DNA of 64,000 bases, taken from assembly GCA_949289295.1 (NCBI GenBank), contig CASENM010000016.1:37067-101066 (forward strand), in the 5' to 3' direction. The notes beneath the pieces are model-generated. The model was not told the DNA's origin and made no database searches. It saw only the letters and a list, made by a program, of their open reading frames with translations. This DNA comes from an uncultured Bacteroides sp. (lineage in GTDB: Bacteria > Bacteroidota > Bacteroidia > Bacteroidales > Bacteroidaceae). Of the stretch, positions 8,296-16,398 are shown piece by piece (position 1 is the first letter of the stretch; each line of letters opens with the position of its first letter). Position numbers and translations under genes: made by a program.

Positions 8296-9024
8296 ATGAA
8301 ATATGCGTTGGTGACAGGAGGCAGCCGGGGAATAGGCCGGGCTGTCTGCATCAAACTGGCTCAGATGGGATATCAGATTCTCATCAACTATGCGAGCCGT
8401 ACGGATGAAGCGGAAAAGACGCTTGAACTGGTCCGTCAGGCGGGACAGGACGGAGAGTTGCTGAAATTTGACGTGAGCGACGCCAGACAGACCTTGGAGG
8501 CACTTGAGGCATGGGGAGACGCACACCCCGACGAATATATCGAGGTGCTGGTCAACAATGCCGGAATCCGCCGGGACAACATCATGGCTTTGATGCCCGA
8601 AGAGGACTGGCACCGTGTGCTTGACATCACTCTCGACGGGTTCTATAACGTGACCCAGTCTTTGTTGCAGCCCATGATGTTCCATAAATACGGGCGTATC
8701 GTGAACATGGCCAGTGTGAGCGGTCTGAAAGGATTGCCGGGACAGGTGAACTATTCGGCAGCCAAGGGAGGCCTTATTGCGGCGACCAAGGCTTTGGCGC
8801 AGGAAGTGGCCCGTAAGAATGTCACGGTCAATGCGGTGGCTCCGGGATTCATAAAGACCGATATGGTGGAGGGACTTGATGAGGCGGCGCTGAAGAAAAC
8901 CATTCCGGCCAACCGTTTCGGAACACCGGAAGAGGTGGCCGAACTGGTAGGCTTTCTGGTATCGCCCCATGCCGGATACATCACGGGCAATGTCGTTTCA
9001 ATCAACGGAGGGCTTTATACGTGA
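8296..9024 (+). CDS. FabG-like 3-oxoacyl-ACP reductase (SDR)
   Basis: A 242-residue classical short-chain dehydrogenase. The cofactor motif TGGSRGIG is at residues 7-14, NNAG at 87-90, and the catalytic Ser140, Tyr153 and Lys157 (YSAAKGG) are in place. The C-terminal NVVSINGGLYT is typical of FabG. It should reduce 3-oxoacyl-ACP to 3-hydroxyacyl-ACP with NADPH, supplying substrate to the two dehydratase-like proteins. It is encoded 23 bases after the oxidoreductase, and its stop overlaps the GTG start of the next gene (GTGA). It is likely a second copy of FabG dedicated to this cluster. Confidence 0.85.
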   Translation: MKYALVTGGSRGIGRAVCIKLAQMGYQILINYASRTDEAEKTLELVRQAGQDGELLKFDVSDARQTLEALEAWGDAHPDEYIEVLVNNAGIRRDNIMALMPEEDWHRVLDITLDGFYNVTQSLLQPMMFHKYGRIVNMASVSGLKGLPGQVNYSAAKGGLIAATKALAQEVARKNVTVNAVAPGFIKTDMVEGLDEAALKKTIPANRFGTPEEVAELVGFLVSPHAGYITGNVVSINGGLYT

Positions 9025-9458
9025 AAACGCTGGAGGATATCTGTCGGGTGCCGGTCAGGTTCAGTGAAATCGATTCCATGCGGAGGGTGTGGCACGGCTC
9101 TTTCGTGACCTACTTTGAGGACGGGCGCGAGTCGTTCGGACGCCGTTATCCCGGAATCGGTTATGCCGATATGCAGCGTGAAGGCATCTATGCACCGGTT
9201 TACGACCTCCATGTAAGGTATCTGGCCCCCTTGGCACTCAATGACAGGGCGGTAATCCATACGACGTATGTCTATAAACCGGGCGCACGGCTTGACTATC
9301 ATTTCCGGGTGTTCAGGGAAAGCGACGGAGCACTGTGCGCGGAAGGAGAGACCGTGCAGCTTTTCATTGACGGGCAAGGGGAGCTGATGTTGGACAAACC
9401 CGATTATTTCCGGGAATGGCAGAAGAGATATCTGTCGTTGCCGGAGGAGGAATTATAA
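9021..9458 (+). CDS. Acyl-ACP/acyl-CoA thioesterase (4HBT hot-dog)
   Basis: A 145-residue hot-dog thioesterase starting at GTG 9021, which overlaps the upstream stop. A good ribosome site (GGAGGG at about 9007-9012) supports this start. Asp18 in VPVRFSEIDSMRRVWHGSF occupies the position of the catalytic Asp in 4-hydroxybenzoyl-CoA thioesterase/YbgC relatives, followed by the usual Y-FE-R helix (TYFEDGRESF). It would release the finished acyl chain from its carrier or edit stalled chains. Thioesterases of this type are also present in aryl polyene loci, which fits the cluster. Confidence 0.75.
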   Translation: MKTLEDICRVPVRFSEIDSMRRVWHGSFVTYFEDGRESFGRRYPGIGYADMQREGIYAPVYDLHVRYLAPLALNDRAVIHTTYVYKPGARLDYHFRVFRESDGALCAEGETVQLFIDGQGELMLDKPDYFREWQKRYLSLPEEEL

Positions 9459-9470
9459 AACAAGTCTGTT

Positions 9471-10460
9471 ATGTCGAAAGAGAATGTGAAATCCACTTAT
9501 AAGTCGGACGATACGGAGGAGTGGCTCGACCGGGTATGGACACGCCCCATCGGTTATTGGTGGGCCCGTCTGTTTGAGCGGATGAATGTCCATCCCAATA
9601 CGGTGACCGTCCTGTCGATGATTATCGGAGCAGGCTCGTCCGTGTTTTTCGCCCATGGCTCCTATCGCACGGAGGGAACGGAAGGACTTCTGTATAATGT
9701 GATGGCCGTCCTGCTGCTGGCATGGGCCAATTTCTATGACAGTGCCGACGGGCAATTGGCGCGCATGACGGGGAAAAAGACGCGGCTCGGCCGCATTCTG
9801 GACGGTGCGGCCAGTGAGGTATGGTTCATCCCGATCTATCTTTCCCTCGTCTACCGCTTCTTTGTACATCATGCGTGGGAATTCCAGTGGCTGGGCATTG
9901 AAGACACTCCCCGGAACGCGTGGGCCGCTACCTTGGTGTTGTTGGCTTTCGTGCTCTATTCGGGTTTTGTCTGCCATAGCCGTCAGTGCGGCATTGCCGA
10001 TTACTACAGGCAGATTCACCTTTTTTTCCTGAAAGGAGAGACCGGAAGTGAACTGGACAATTCGGTGCAGCAACAAAAACTGTATGACGAAACCCCTTGG
10101 AAAGGCAATTTCCTTTGGAAGGCGTTTCTGAAGACATACGTCAATTATACGAGGACGCAGGAAAGTCAGACTCCGGACTTCCAGCGGCTGATGGGGATGT
10201 TGCGTGAGAAATATGGGGCAACGGAGAATATTCCCCAGTCGTTCCGTGACCGGTTCCGCACACTTTCCCTTCCCCTGATGAAGTGGACGAATATCCTGAC
10301 GTTCAACACACGCGCCCTTGTGCTGTATGCCGTTTGTCTGGCCGACCTTCCATGGCTGTATTTCGTATTTGAGATTGTCGTCATGTCGGCTCTCTGCCGG
10401 TATATGAAAATGAAGCACGAACGTTTTTGCAGAGAACTCTGTGACGAAATGAAAGATTGA
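9471..10460 (+). CDS. CDP-alcohol phosphatidyltransferase-like membrane protein, altered motif
   Basis: A 329-residue inner-membrane protein with several hydrophobic segments (about 45-62, 75-90, 115-130, 150-165, 300-330). It carries the CDP-alcohol phosphatidyltransferase signature DxxDGxxARx8GxxxDxxxD as DSADGQLAR (90-98), Gly107 and Asp111. The fourth Asp is replaced by Ser115, followed by Glu. That Asp is the proposed catalytic base of the family, so either Glu116 substitutes or the chemistry has changed. The enzyme would normally join a CDP-activated lipid or alcohol to a hydroxyl acceptor. In this operon it may attach a head group to the lipid product. Confidence 0.75.
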   Translation: MSKENVKSTYKSDDTEEWLDRVWTRPIGYWWARLFERMNVHPNTVTVLSMIIGAGSSVFFAHGSYRTEGTEGLLYNVMAVLLLAWANFYDSADGQLARMTGKKTRLGRILDGAASEVWFIPIYLSLVYRFFVHHAWEFQWLGIEDTPRNAWAATLVLLAFVLYSGFVCHSRQCGIADYYRQIHLFFLKGETGSELDNSVQQQKLYDETPWKGNFLWKAFLKTYVNYTRTQESQTPDFQRLMGMLREKYGATENIPQSFRDRFRTLSLPLMKWTNILTFNTRALVLYAVCLADLPWLYFVFEIVVMSALCRYMKMKHERFCRELCDEMKD

Positions 10461-10470
10461 TTTTTTTAGA

Positions 10471-13026
10471 ATGAAAACCAGAATATTAAGTTTGCTTGTT
10501 TCTTTGTGTATGGTGTCAGCCGTCTGCGGACAGACCACACTTGTCAAGGGTATCGTGACCGATTCGATAAGTGGGGAGCCTCTGCCCTACGCCTCCGTGT
10601 TGCTTGAAGGGACGGACAGCGGTGCCATGACAGATGACAACGGCCGGTTTTCATTCTCTACCTCCAGGAAGAACACGGTGCTTGAGGCGTCTTATTTGGG
10701 TTATGACCCGAAGAAAGTGAAAATCTCGTTGGGAAAGACGAACAATCTGGATATCCGTCTGGTGCCTTCGGGCATTGTTCTGAATGAGGTCGTAATCAAG
10801 CCGAAGCGTGAGAAATACCGGAGGCGTGACAATCCCGCGGTACGTTTCGTGCGCAAGGTGATTGACACGCGTGACAAGCATGCTCCGTCCAATCATGCGT
10901 ATTTCAGCTACGACCAGTATGAAAAGATTGTCTTTGCCGTGAATGACTATGTGCCCAAGAAGAAGAAAGACGGGAAGCCCGGCAAGTTCGATTTTCTGGC
11001 CGATTTTGTCGATACACTCGAAATCGGCACCACCGTACTTCCCGTGTCCGAAAAGGAGAAGATACAGACCGTCTATTTCCGCAAATCCCCCAAATCAGAG
11101 AAACGGTTGGTGAAGGCCACCCAGTCGGCCGGTGTGGACGAGGTGTTCTCACGCGACGGAATCCAGCAGTTCCTGGATGAGGCGTTTCAGGAAGTGGACA
11201 TTTTCCAGAACAACATACCGTTGTTCCTCCAGCGTTTTGTCAGTCCCTTGTCGACCATCGGGCCGGCATTCTATAAATATTATCTGCTCGACACGTTGCA
11301 GGTGGAGGGCAAGCCGGTAGTGGATTTGGGCTTTGTGCCCTTCAATTCCGAATCGTTCGGGTTTACCGGCCATTTGTTCGTGCCGCTCGACTCCACCTAT
11401 TTCGTGCAGAAAGCCATCCTGAACGTGCCGAAGGACATTAATCTGAATTTCGTGTCACAGATGACCATCGAGCAGACCTTTGAACGTGCTCCGGACAGCA
11501 CGCGTATCATCACGAAAGATGATATCCGGATGAACTTCAAGCTGACCGAGAAATCGAAGGGATTCTATGCCCAGCGTCTGAATGTGTACCGGAACCAGTC
11601 GTTCGAGAAGCCGGATTCCCTGCATTTGCCTGTTTTCGACGAGAGTGCGCCGGTCATCACTTTGGACGAGGCTTACAAGCGGGATGATGAGTATTGGGCA
11701 TCCCACCGTCCGGAAGAAATGAAAAAGAAGAATCCGAATTCCGTGGCGAAACTCATGGCGAAACTCCGTTCCGTTCCGGTCTTCTATTATACGGAGAAGT
11801 TGATTTCGATACTGGTGTCCGGATACATCCCGACCGACAAGAATCCGGAGAAGAACAAGTTTGATTTGGGACCGATGAACAGTACCATCAACGGAAACGC
11901 CATTGAGGGCGCGCGTTTCCGTGTGGGAGGAGGGACCACACCCAGATTCCACAAGAACTGGTTTCTGGAAGGGTATGCGGCATACGGGACAAAAGACCGC
12001 AAGATGAAATATGACGCACTGGTGGAATATTCGTTCAACGACCGCAGGGATTTCCGTCTGGAATTTCCGATGCACTCGCTCCGTCTGGAGTATATGTACG
12101 ACATCAACAAGCTGGGACAGAACTACATGTACACCAGTAAGGACAATGTGATGCTGGCCATCCGACGGAAAAAAGACACGAGAGCCACTTATTTGAGAAA
12201 GGGTGAGCTGACCTATACCCGCGAGCATTATAACGGTATCTCATACGGTGCGGTTATCCGCAACTTCCGGGAGTATGCCACCGAATATGCGGAGTTCAAC
12301 CGTATCCATGCCGATGGAAGCGTGACTCCCGTGAGCCATTATGACATGACGGAACTGGAACTGAAGTTCCGCTACGGGAAGGACGAAAGGTTTTATCAGA
12401 CACGCACGCAACGGGTCCCCATCACTTATGACGCGCTGATATTCAATCTCAGTCATGTGATGGCAAAGAAAGGGTTGCTGGGGTCCACGTTCAACTACCA
12501 CCGTACGGAAGTGGGTATGCAGAAGCGTTTCTGGTTTTCCGCGTTCGGTTATGCCGACCTGATTCTGAAGGGTGGAAAAGTATGGAGCAAAGTGCCCTAT
12601 CCGCTGCTGATCATTCCCAATGCCAACCTGACCTATACGATCCAGCCTGAGGCCTATACCAACATGAACGCCATGGAGTTCATCAATGATGAATATCTGT
12701 CATGGGACTTGACTTACTATCTGAACGGAAACCTGTTCAACCGCATTCCCCTTGTCAAGAAGCTGAAATGGAGGGAAGTGTTCTGCTTCCGGGGCCTGTG
12801 GGGACATCTTACCGACAAGAACAATCCGATGAAGAATGGGGAAGGACTCTATGCCTTTCCGGCCGGATCCACCACGATGGGAAAAACGCCTTACATGGAA
12901 GTCAGCGTAGGCATTGAGAACATCTTCAAGTTTCTCCGTCTCGACTATGTGTGGCGTCTGAACTACCTTGACAATCCGAATATCCAGCGGAGGGGAGTGC
13001 GTGCCACCATGCGCCTGTCGTTCTGA
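10471..13026 (+). CDS. DUF5686 outer-membrane protein with carboxypeptidase-regulatory-like domain
   Basis: An 851-residue secreted protein with a signal peptide (MKTRILSLLVSLCMVSAVCG, then QT). Residues about 22-105 form a carboxypeptidase-D-regulatory-like domain (VKGIVTDSISGEPLPYASVL, later DIRLVPSGIVLNEVVI), the plug-side domain common in Bacteroidetes outer-membrane proteins. The remainder looks like DUF5686, ending in alternating beta strands and the aromatic-ended terminus RRGVRATMRLSF, typical of an outer-membrane barrel. It starts 10 bases after the phosphatidyltransferase-like gene and ends the cluster, only 6 bases from the convergent MFS gene. A role in moving or anchoring the cluster product at the outer membrane is inference. 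Confidence 0.78.
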   Translation: MKTRILSLLVSLCMVSAVCGQTTLVKGIVTDSISGEPLPYASVLLEGTDSGAMTDDNGRFSFSTSRKNTVLEASYLGYDPKKVKISLGKTNNLDIRLVPSGIVLNEVVIKPKREKYRRRDNPAVRFVRKVIDTRDKHAPSNHAYFSYDQYEKIVFAVNDYVPKKKKDGKPGKFDFLADFVDTLEIGTTVLPVSEKEKIQTVYFRKSPKSEKRLVKATQSAGVDEVFSRDGIQQFLDEAFQEVDIFQNNIPLFLQRFVSPLSTIGPAFYKYYLLDTLQVEGKPVVDLGFVPFNSESFGFTGHLFVPLDSTYFVQKAILNVPKDINLNFVSQMTIEQTFERAPDSTRIITKDDIRMNFKLTEKSKGFYAQRLNVYRNQSFEKPDSLHLPVFDESAPVITLDEAYKRDDEYWASHRPEEMKKKNPNSVAKLMAKLRSVPVFYYTEKLISILVSGYIPTDKNPEKNKFDLGPMNSTINGNAIEGARFRVGGGTTPRFHKNWFLEGYAAYGTKDRKMKYDALVEYSFNDRRDFRLEFPMHSLRLEYMYDINKLGQNYMYTSKDNVMLAIRRKKDTRATYLRKGELTYTREHYNGISYGAVIRNFREYATEYAEFNRIHADGSVTPVSHYDMTELELKFRYGKDERFYQTRTQRVPITYDALIFNLSHVMAKKGLLGSTFNYHRTEVGMQKRFWFSAFGYADLILKGGKVWSKVPYPLLIIPNANLTYTIQPEAYTNMNAMEFINDEYLSWDLTYYLNGNLFNRIPLVKKLKWREVFCFRGLWGHLTDKNNPMKNGEGLYAFPAGSTTMGKTPYMEVSVGIENIFKFLRLDYVWRLNYLDNPNIQRRGVRATMRLSF

Positions 13027-13032
13027 CGGACT

Positions 13033-14271
13033 TCAGGATACTTTATTTGCGGCAGGTGCAACAGGCCGCACATCAGGAAGGAATAGAGCTATCACGCCGA
13101 GCAGAGGCAGCCAGGTGCTGACCTTGAAAATGAATTCAATGCTTGTCTGGTCGGCCAGCCATCCGAAAAAGGCAGAACCGATGCCTCCCAGTCCGAACAT
13201 CAGCCCGAAAAAGATGCCTGCTATCATTCCCACTTTGTCCGGTTTCAAGTCGGTAGCATACACCACTATCGCCGAAAAGGCCGATGCGATGATGAGTCCC
13301 GTGATGACAGACATCACAATAGTCCAGAAAAGATTGAGATAAGGAAGTGCAAGTGTAAATGGAGCCGCACCGAGAATGGAAAAAAGGATGACATATTTTC
13401 GTCCGTAGCGGTCGCCCAGAAAACCTCCGAGCAGCGTTCCGGCAGCAAAGGCGGCAAGATAGGCAAACAGGCAGTATTGGGATTGTTGCACGGACAAGTT
13501 GAATTTTTCCATCAGAAAAAAGGTGAAATAGCTGGTCATGCAGGCATTGAAGAAGTATTTTGAAAATATCATCAGTACCAGGATGCCCAGTGCTGTTTTC
13601 ACTGTCTTTTCCGGCAACTGGCAAGGAGCATATTGCCTTGTGCGGTGGCGGGTCTTGATTTCCGTCAGAACCAGACTGTACCAATAGCCTACACGTGTCA
13701 GCAGCATTGAAGCCAGCAAGGCCGCCAATGCGAACCACCCTACTGCATGCTGCCCGTAAGGGATGACTACCAAAGCCGCAAGCAGCGGACCGAACGCACT
13801 TCCTCCGTTGCCTCCGACCTGAAAGATTGATTGTGCCAGGCTCTTCTTTCCGCCCGAAGCCATCTGCGCCACACGGGACGCTTCCGGATGGAACACAGAA
13901 GAGCCGCAGCCGATTACTGCAACTGCCAGGAGAATCAGCAGGAAATTGGGTGCAAAAGCAAGTGCAATCAAGCCTGCAAGGGTGAAGCACATGCCTGCTG
14001 CCAGCGAATAGGGTTGCGGATGGCGGTCGGCATATCGTCCGACAAAAGGTTGTAGGACGGAAGATGTCAGCTGGAATACCAGCGTTATAATTCCGATTTG
14101 GGCGAATGTGAAGCCGAACTTGTCTTTCAGCAGCGGATAAATGGCCGGAATGACCGACTGAATCATATCGTTCAGCATGTGGCAAATCCCCATGGTGAAC
14201 AGTATCGTATAGGCTGTTCCTTCCACGAGCCTGGGGTGTCCCTTCAGTTTTTTCAATACAGCATTGCTCAT
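13033..14271 (-). CDS. Fsr-type MFS transporter (fosmidomycin-resistance family)
   Basis: A 412-residue protein with about twelve membrane segments. ATG at 14271 (MSNAVLKKLKGHPRL) is chosen; an extension to 14340 would add an unlikely polar leader. Motifs such as FAQIGIITLVFQLTSSVLQP, GCGSSVFHPEASRVA and LGGFLGDRYGRKYV match the Fsr/YfnC-like branch of the major facilitator superfamily, proton-driven exporters of drugs or sugars. It converges on the DUF5686 gene with a 6-base gap. A consensus minus-strand promoter lies just upstream. Its substrate is unknown, and its position may be unrelated to the lipid cluster. Confidence 0.8.
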   Translation of the reverse strand: MSNAVLKKLKGHPRLVEGTAYTILFTMGICHMLNDMIQSVIPAIYPLLKDKFGFTFAQIGIITLVFQLTSSVLQPFVGRYADRHPQPYSLAAGMCFTLAGLIALAFAPNFLLILLAVAVIGCGSSVFHPEASRVAQMASGGKKSLAQSIFQVGGNGGSAFGPLLAALVVIPYGQHAVGWFALAALLASMLLTRVGYWYSLVLTEIKTRHRTRQYAPCQLPEKTVKTALGILVLMIFSKYFFNACMTSYFTFFLMEKFNLSVQQSQYCLFAYLAAFAAGTLLGGFLGDRYGRKYVILFSILGAAPFTLALPYLNLFWTIVMSVITGLIIASAFSAIVVYATDLKPDKVGMIAGIFFGLMFGLGGIGSAFFGWLADQTSIEFIFKVSTWLPLLGVIALFLPDVRPVAPAANKVS

Positions 14272-14310
14272 GTCTTTTTTTCTGTGAGAGATAATATCCT
14301 GATTTGCGCG

Positions 14311-14341
14311 CAAAAATATAGCTTTTGGACCGAAAAGCAAA
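14311..14341 (-). promoter_or_regulatory. Consensus promoter for the Fsr-type MFS gene
   Basis: On the minus strand, TTTG (14341-14338), 19 bases, then TATTTTTG (14318-14311): an exact Bacteroidales -33/-7 promoter. The leader to the ATG at 14271 would be about 33 bases. Confidence 0.65.
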
Positions 14342-14517
14342 CATGTCGGAAAGATTTAACAATGTGCTTGATTGTATGTGCAACTTTTTCAGGTCCAATT
14401 ATATTGCGTAGGTGTAATATTCAGATATATAGTATGTTATGACAATGCAACTATTTTACTTCCCAAAATTCCGAACGATTTCTTACAAAAAAAAGGTTAT
14501 GTTATCAAATTAAAGAC

Positions 14518-14525
14518 TATCTTTG
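14518..14525 (+). promoter_or_regulatory. -7 box for the TPR-ferredoxin-VOR operon
   Basis: TATCTTTG matches TAnnTTTG and lies 26 bases before the ATG at 14552. No convincing -33 TTTG is seen. Confidence 0.5.
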
Positions 14526-14551
14526 TCGGGTTACAATTGGACAGAAAACAC

Positions 14552-14830
14552 ATGGACGAATTACTGATAAGCATCAAAAAGCAGATAAATGACGGAGACG
14601 TATGCGGTGCCATCGGGCAGCTTCAGGAACTTCTGGCGTCATCATCCGGAGCCAGTTCCGACGCCTACTATCTTCTGGGGAATGCTTATCGCAAGCAAGG
14701 TGACTGGCAGGGTGCCCTCAACAATTATCAGGAAGCCATTGCAATTGACCCGGACAGTCCTGCGGCGGAGGCGCGGAACATCTTGCTCGTCATACTCAAT
14801 TTTTACAACAAAGATATGTTTAATCAATAA
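14552..14830 (+). CDS. Small TPR-repeat protein of the VOR operon
   Basis: A 92-residue protein consisting mainly of tetratricopeptide helices (SDAYYLLGNAYRKQGDWQGA followed by LNNYQEAIAIDPDSPAAEA). ATG 14552 gives a sensible start; longer in-frame extensions cross the likely promoter. It lies 18 bases before the ferredoxin gene, so it should be co-transcribed with the oxidoreductase. TPR units bind other proteins, so it may help assemble or localise the complex. No enzymatic residues are seen. Confidence 0.75.
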   Translation: MDELLISIKKQINDGDVCGAIGQLQELLASSSGASSDAYYLLGNAYRKQGDWQGALNNYQEAIAIDPDSPAAEARNILLVILNFYNKDMFNQ

Positions 14831-14848
14831 AATAAAGATACGTAATTT

Positions 14849-15076
14849 ATGGCTAAAATGAAAGGTGTGGTGGTGGTGAATACGGAGCGTTGCAAAGGCT
14901 GCAACTTGTGTGTGGTAGCCTGTCCGCTTCACGTGTTGTCGCTCACCCCGAAGGTTAATCAGAAAGGATATAATTTTGTCCAGCAGGTGGTGGAAGATAC
15001 CTGCAACGGATGCTCTTCATGCGCCATCGTGTGCCCGGACGGGTGTCTGACCGTCTATAGAGCTAAATGCGAATAG
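14849..15076 (+). CDS. 2x[4Fe-4S] ferredoxin subunit of 2-oxoacid oxidoreductase
   Basis: A 75-residue ferredoxin with two full cysteine sets: C15, C18, C21, C25 (CKGCNLCVVACP) and C52, C55, C58, C62 (CNGCSSCAIVCP). This matches the delta subunit (KorD/VorD type) of four-subunit 2-oxoacid:ferredoxin oxidoreductases. It passes electrons from the thiamine-diphosphate subunit to external ferredoxin in the cytoplasm. It is followed at 30 bases by the alpha subunit gene. Confidence 0.88.
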   Translation: MAKMKGVVVVNTERCKGCNLCVVACPLHVLSLTPKVNQKGYNFVQQVVEDTCNGCSSCAIVCPDGCLTVYRAKCE

Positions 15077-15105
15077 GTAACAAAAAACTATCAAAAGAAA
15101 GAATT

Positions 15106-16188
15106 ATGGCAGAAGAAGTCGTTTTAATGAAGGGTAATGAAGCAATCGCCCATGCAGCCATCCGTTTGGGCGTGGACGGTTATTTCGGTTACCCGATTAC
15201 TCCCCAGTCAGAAGTGCTGGAAACTCTTGCCGAGCAGAAGCCTTGGGAAACTACCGGTATGGTAGTGCTGCAGGCCGAAAGCGAAGTGGCAGCAATCAAT
15301 ATGGTGTATGGAGGTGCAGGAAGTGGAAAGATGGTGATGACATCCTCTTCAAGTCCGGGCGTCAGCCTGAAACAGGAAGGCATCTCCTATATAGCGGGTG
15401 CGGAATTGCCGTGTCTGGTGGTCAATGTGATGCGTGGCGGACCGGGACTGGGTACAATCCAGCCGAGTCAGGCCGACTATTTTCAGGCAACCAAAGGAGG
15501 TGGTCACGGCGACTATCATTTGATTGTACTTGCCCCCGCATCTGTACAGGAAATGGCTGATTTCGTGGGCTTGGCTTTCGAACTGGCGTTCAAATACCGG
15601 AATCCGGCCATGATTCTGGCCGACGGAGTGATCGGACAGATGATGGAAAAGGTAGTGCTTCCCGAACCGCGTCCGCGACGTACGGAAGAGGAAATCATAG
15701 CGCAATGCCCTTGGGCTGCGACAGGCTGCAAAGGACGGAAGCCGAATGTGATTACATCGCTGGAGCTTGATCCGGCTGTCATGGAGCGGCGCAATCTCCA
15801 TCTGCAGGCTAAATATGCGGAAATAGAGGAAAAAGAAGCACGTTATGAAGAAATCAACTGTGAGGATGCAGAATATCTGATTGTGGCATTCGGCTCATGT
15901 GCACGCATCGCGCAGAAGTCAATGGAACATGCCCGTGAAATGGGCATTAAAGTGGGTTTGTTGCGGCCTGTAACCTTGTGGCCGTTCCCTACACAGGCTG
16001 TAAGGGAAAGAGCCCGGCAAGTCAAAGGCATTCTGGTAGTGGAACTCAACAGCGGACAGATGATTGAAGATGTTCAGTTGGCAGTGAAATGTAAGGTGCC
16101 GGTAGAACATTTCGGTCGATTGGGCGGTATTGTGCCCGACCCGGACGAAGTGATTGAAGCGATACAGCAAAAACTGATAAACAAGTAA
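15106..16188 (+). CDS. vorB: 2-oxoacid:ferredoxin oxidoreductase, alpha subunit (VorB type)
   Basis: A 360-residue subunit from ATG 15106. It has the start typical of this subunit (LMKGNEAIAHAAIRLGVDGY then FGYPITPQSEV), the pyrimidine-binding and domain II regions, and a C-terminal end with EVIEAIQQKL. It forms the core of the enzyme that oxidatively decarboxylates branched-chain 2-oxoacids (or 2-oxoglutarate) to acyl-CoA while reducing ferredoxin; in reverse it makes amino-acid precursors. Bacteroides homologues of this arrangement are usually called VorB, but a KorA assignment cannot be ruled out by eye. Confidence 0.82.
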   Translation: MAEEVVLMKGNEAIAHAAIRLGVDGYFGYPITPQSEVLETLAEQKPWETTGMVVLQAESEVAAINMVYGGAGSGKMVMTSSSSPGVSLKQEGISYIAGAELPCLVVNVMRGGPGLGTIQPSQADYFQATKGGGHGDYHLIVLAPASVQEMADFVGLAFELAFKYRNPAMILADGVIGQMMEKVVLPEPRPRRTEEEIIAQCPWAATGCKGRKPNVITSLELDPAVMERRNLHLQAKYAEIEEKEARYEEINCEDAEYLIVAFGSCARIAQKSMEHAREMGIKVGLLRPVTLWPFPTQAVRERARQVKGILVVELNSGQMIEDVQLAVKCKVPVEHFGRLGGIVPDPDEVIEAIQQKLINK

Positions 16189-16191
16189 GCT

Positions 16192-16398
16192 ATGAACATC
16201 GAGCGGATAAGAAATGTGCTGAACATTTTGTTTATGATTGGAGCTGCGGCTTCTGTCGTTCTCTTTTTTACGGCAAGCGAAAGCAACCCTTTCTTATATA
16301 TCTATGTATGTATGGTTGCAATCGTTATCAAAATGGTGGAATATGTGCTGCGCATTTCTCAAAAGACTAAAGACAAAAATAAAAGAAGAATGTTATGA
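16192..16398 (+). CDS. Small two-helix membrane protein inside the VOR operon
   Basis: A 68-residue protein with two likely membrane segments (about 10-27 and 33-52) and a basic tail (RISQKTKDKNKRRML). It starts 4 bases after the alpha subunit gene, and its stop overlaps the start of the beta subunit by four bases (ATGA), so it is firmly part of the operon. I do not recognise a family. Its placement between core subunits suggests a role in tethering the oxidoreductase to the membrane or coupling it to an ion-translocating partner, but this is inference. Confidence 0.72.
   Translation: MNIERIRNVLNILFMIGAAASVVLFFTASESNPFLYIYVCMVAIVIKMVEYVLRISQKTKDKNKRRML

Noticed and set aside
13136-14398. 420-codon frame overlapping the Fsr-type MFS gene
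   Set aside because: Same strand, different frame; the MFS product has twelve hydrophobic segments and family motifs, the alternative has neither.
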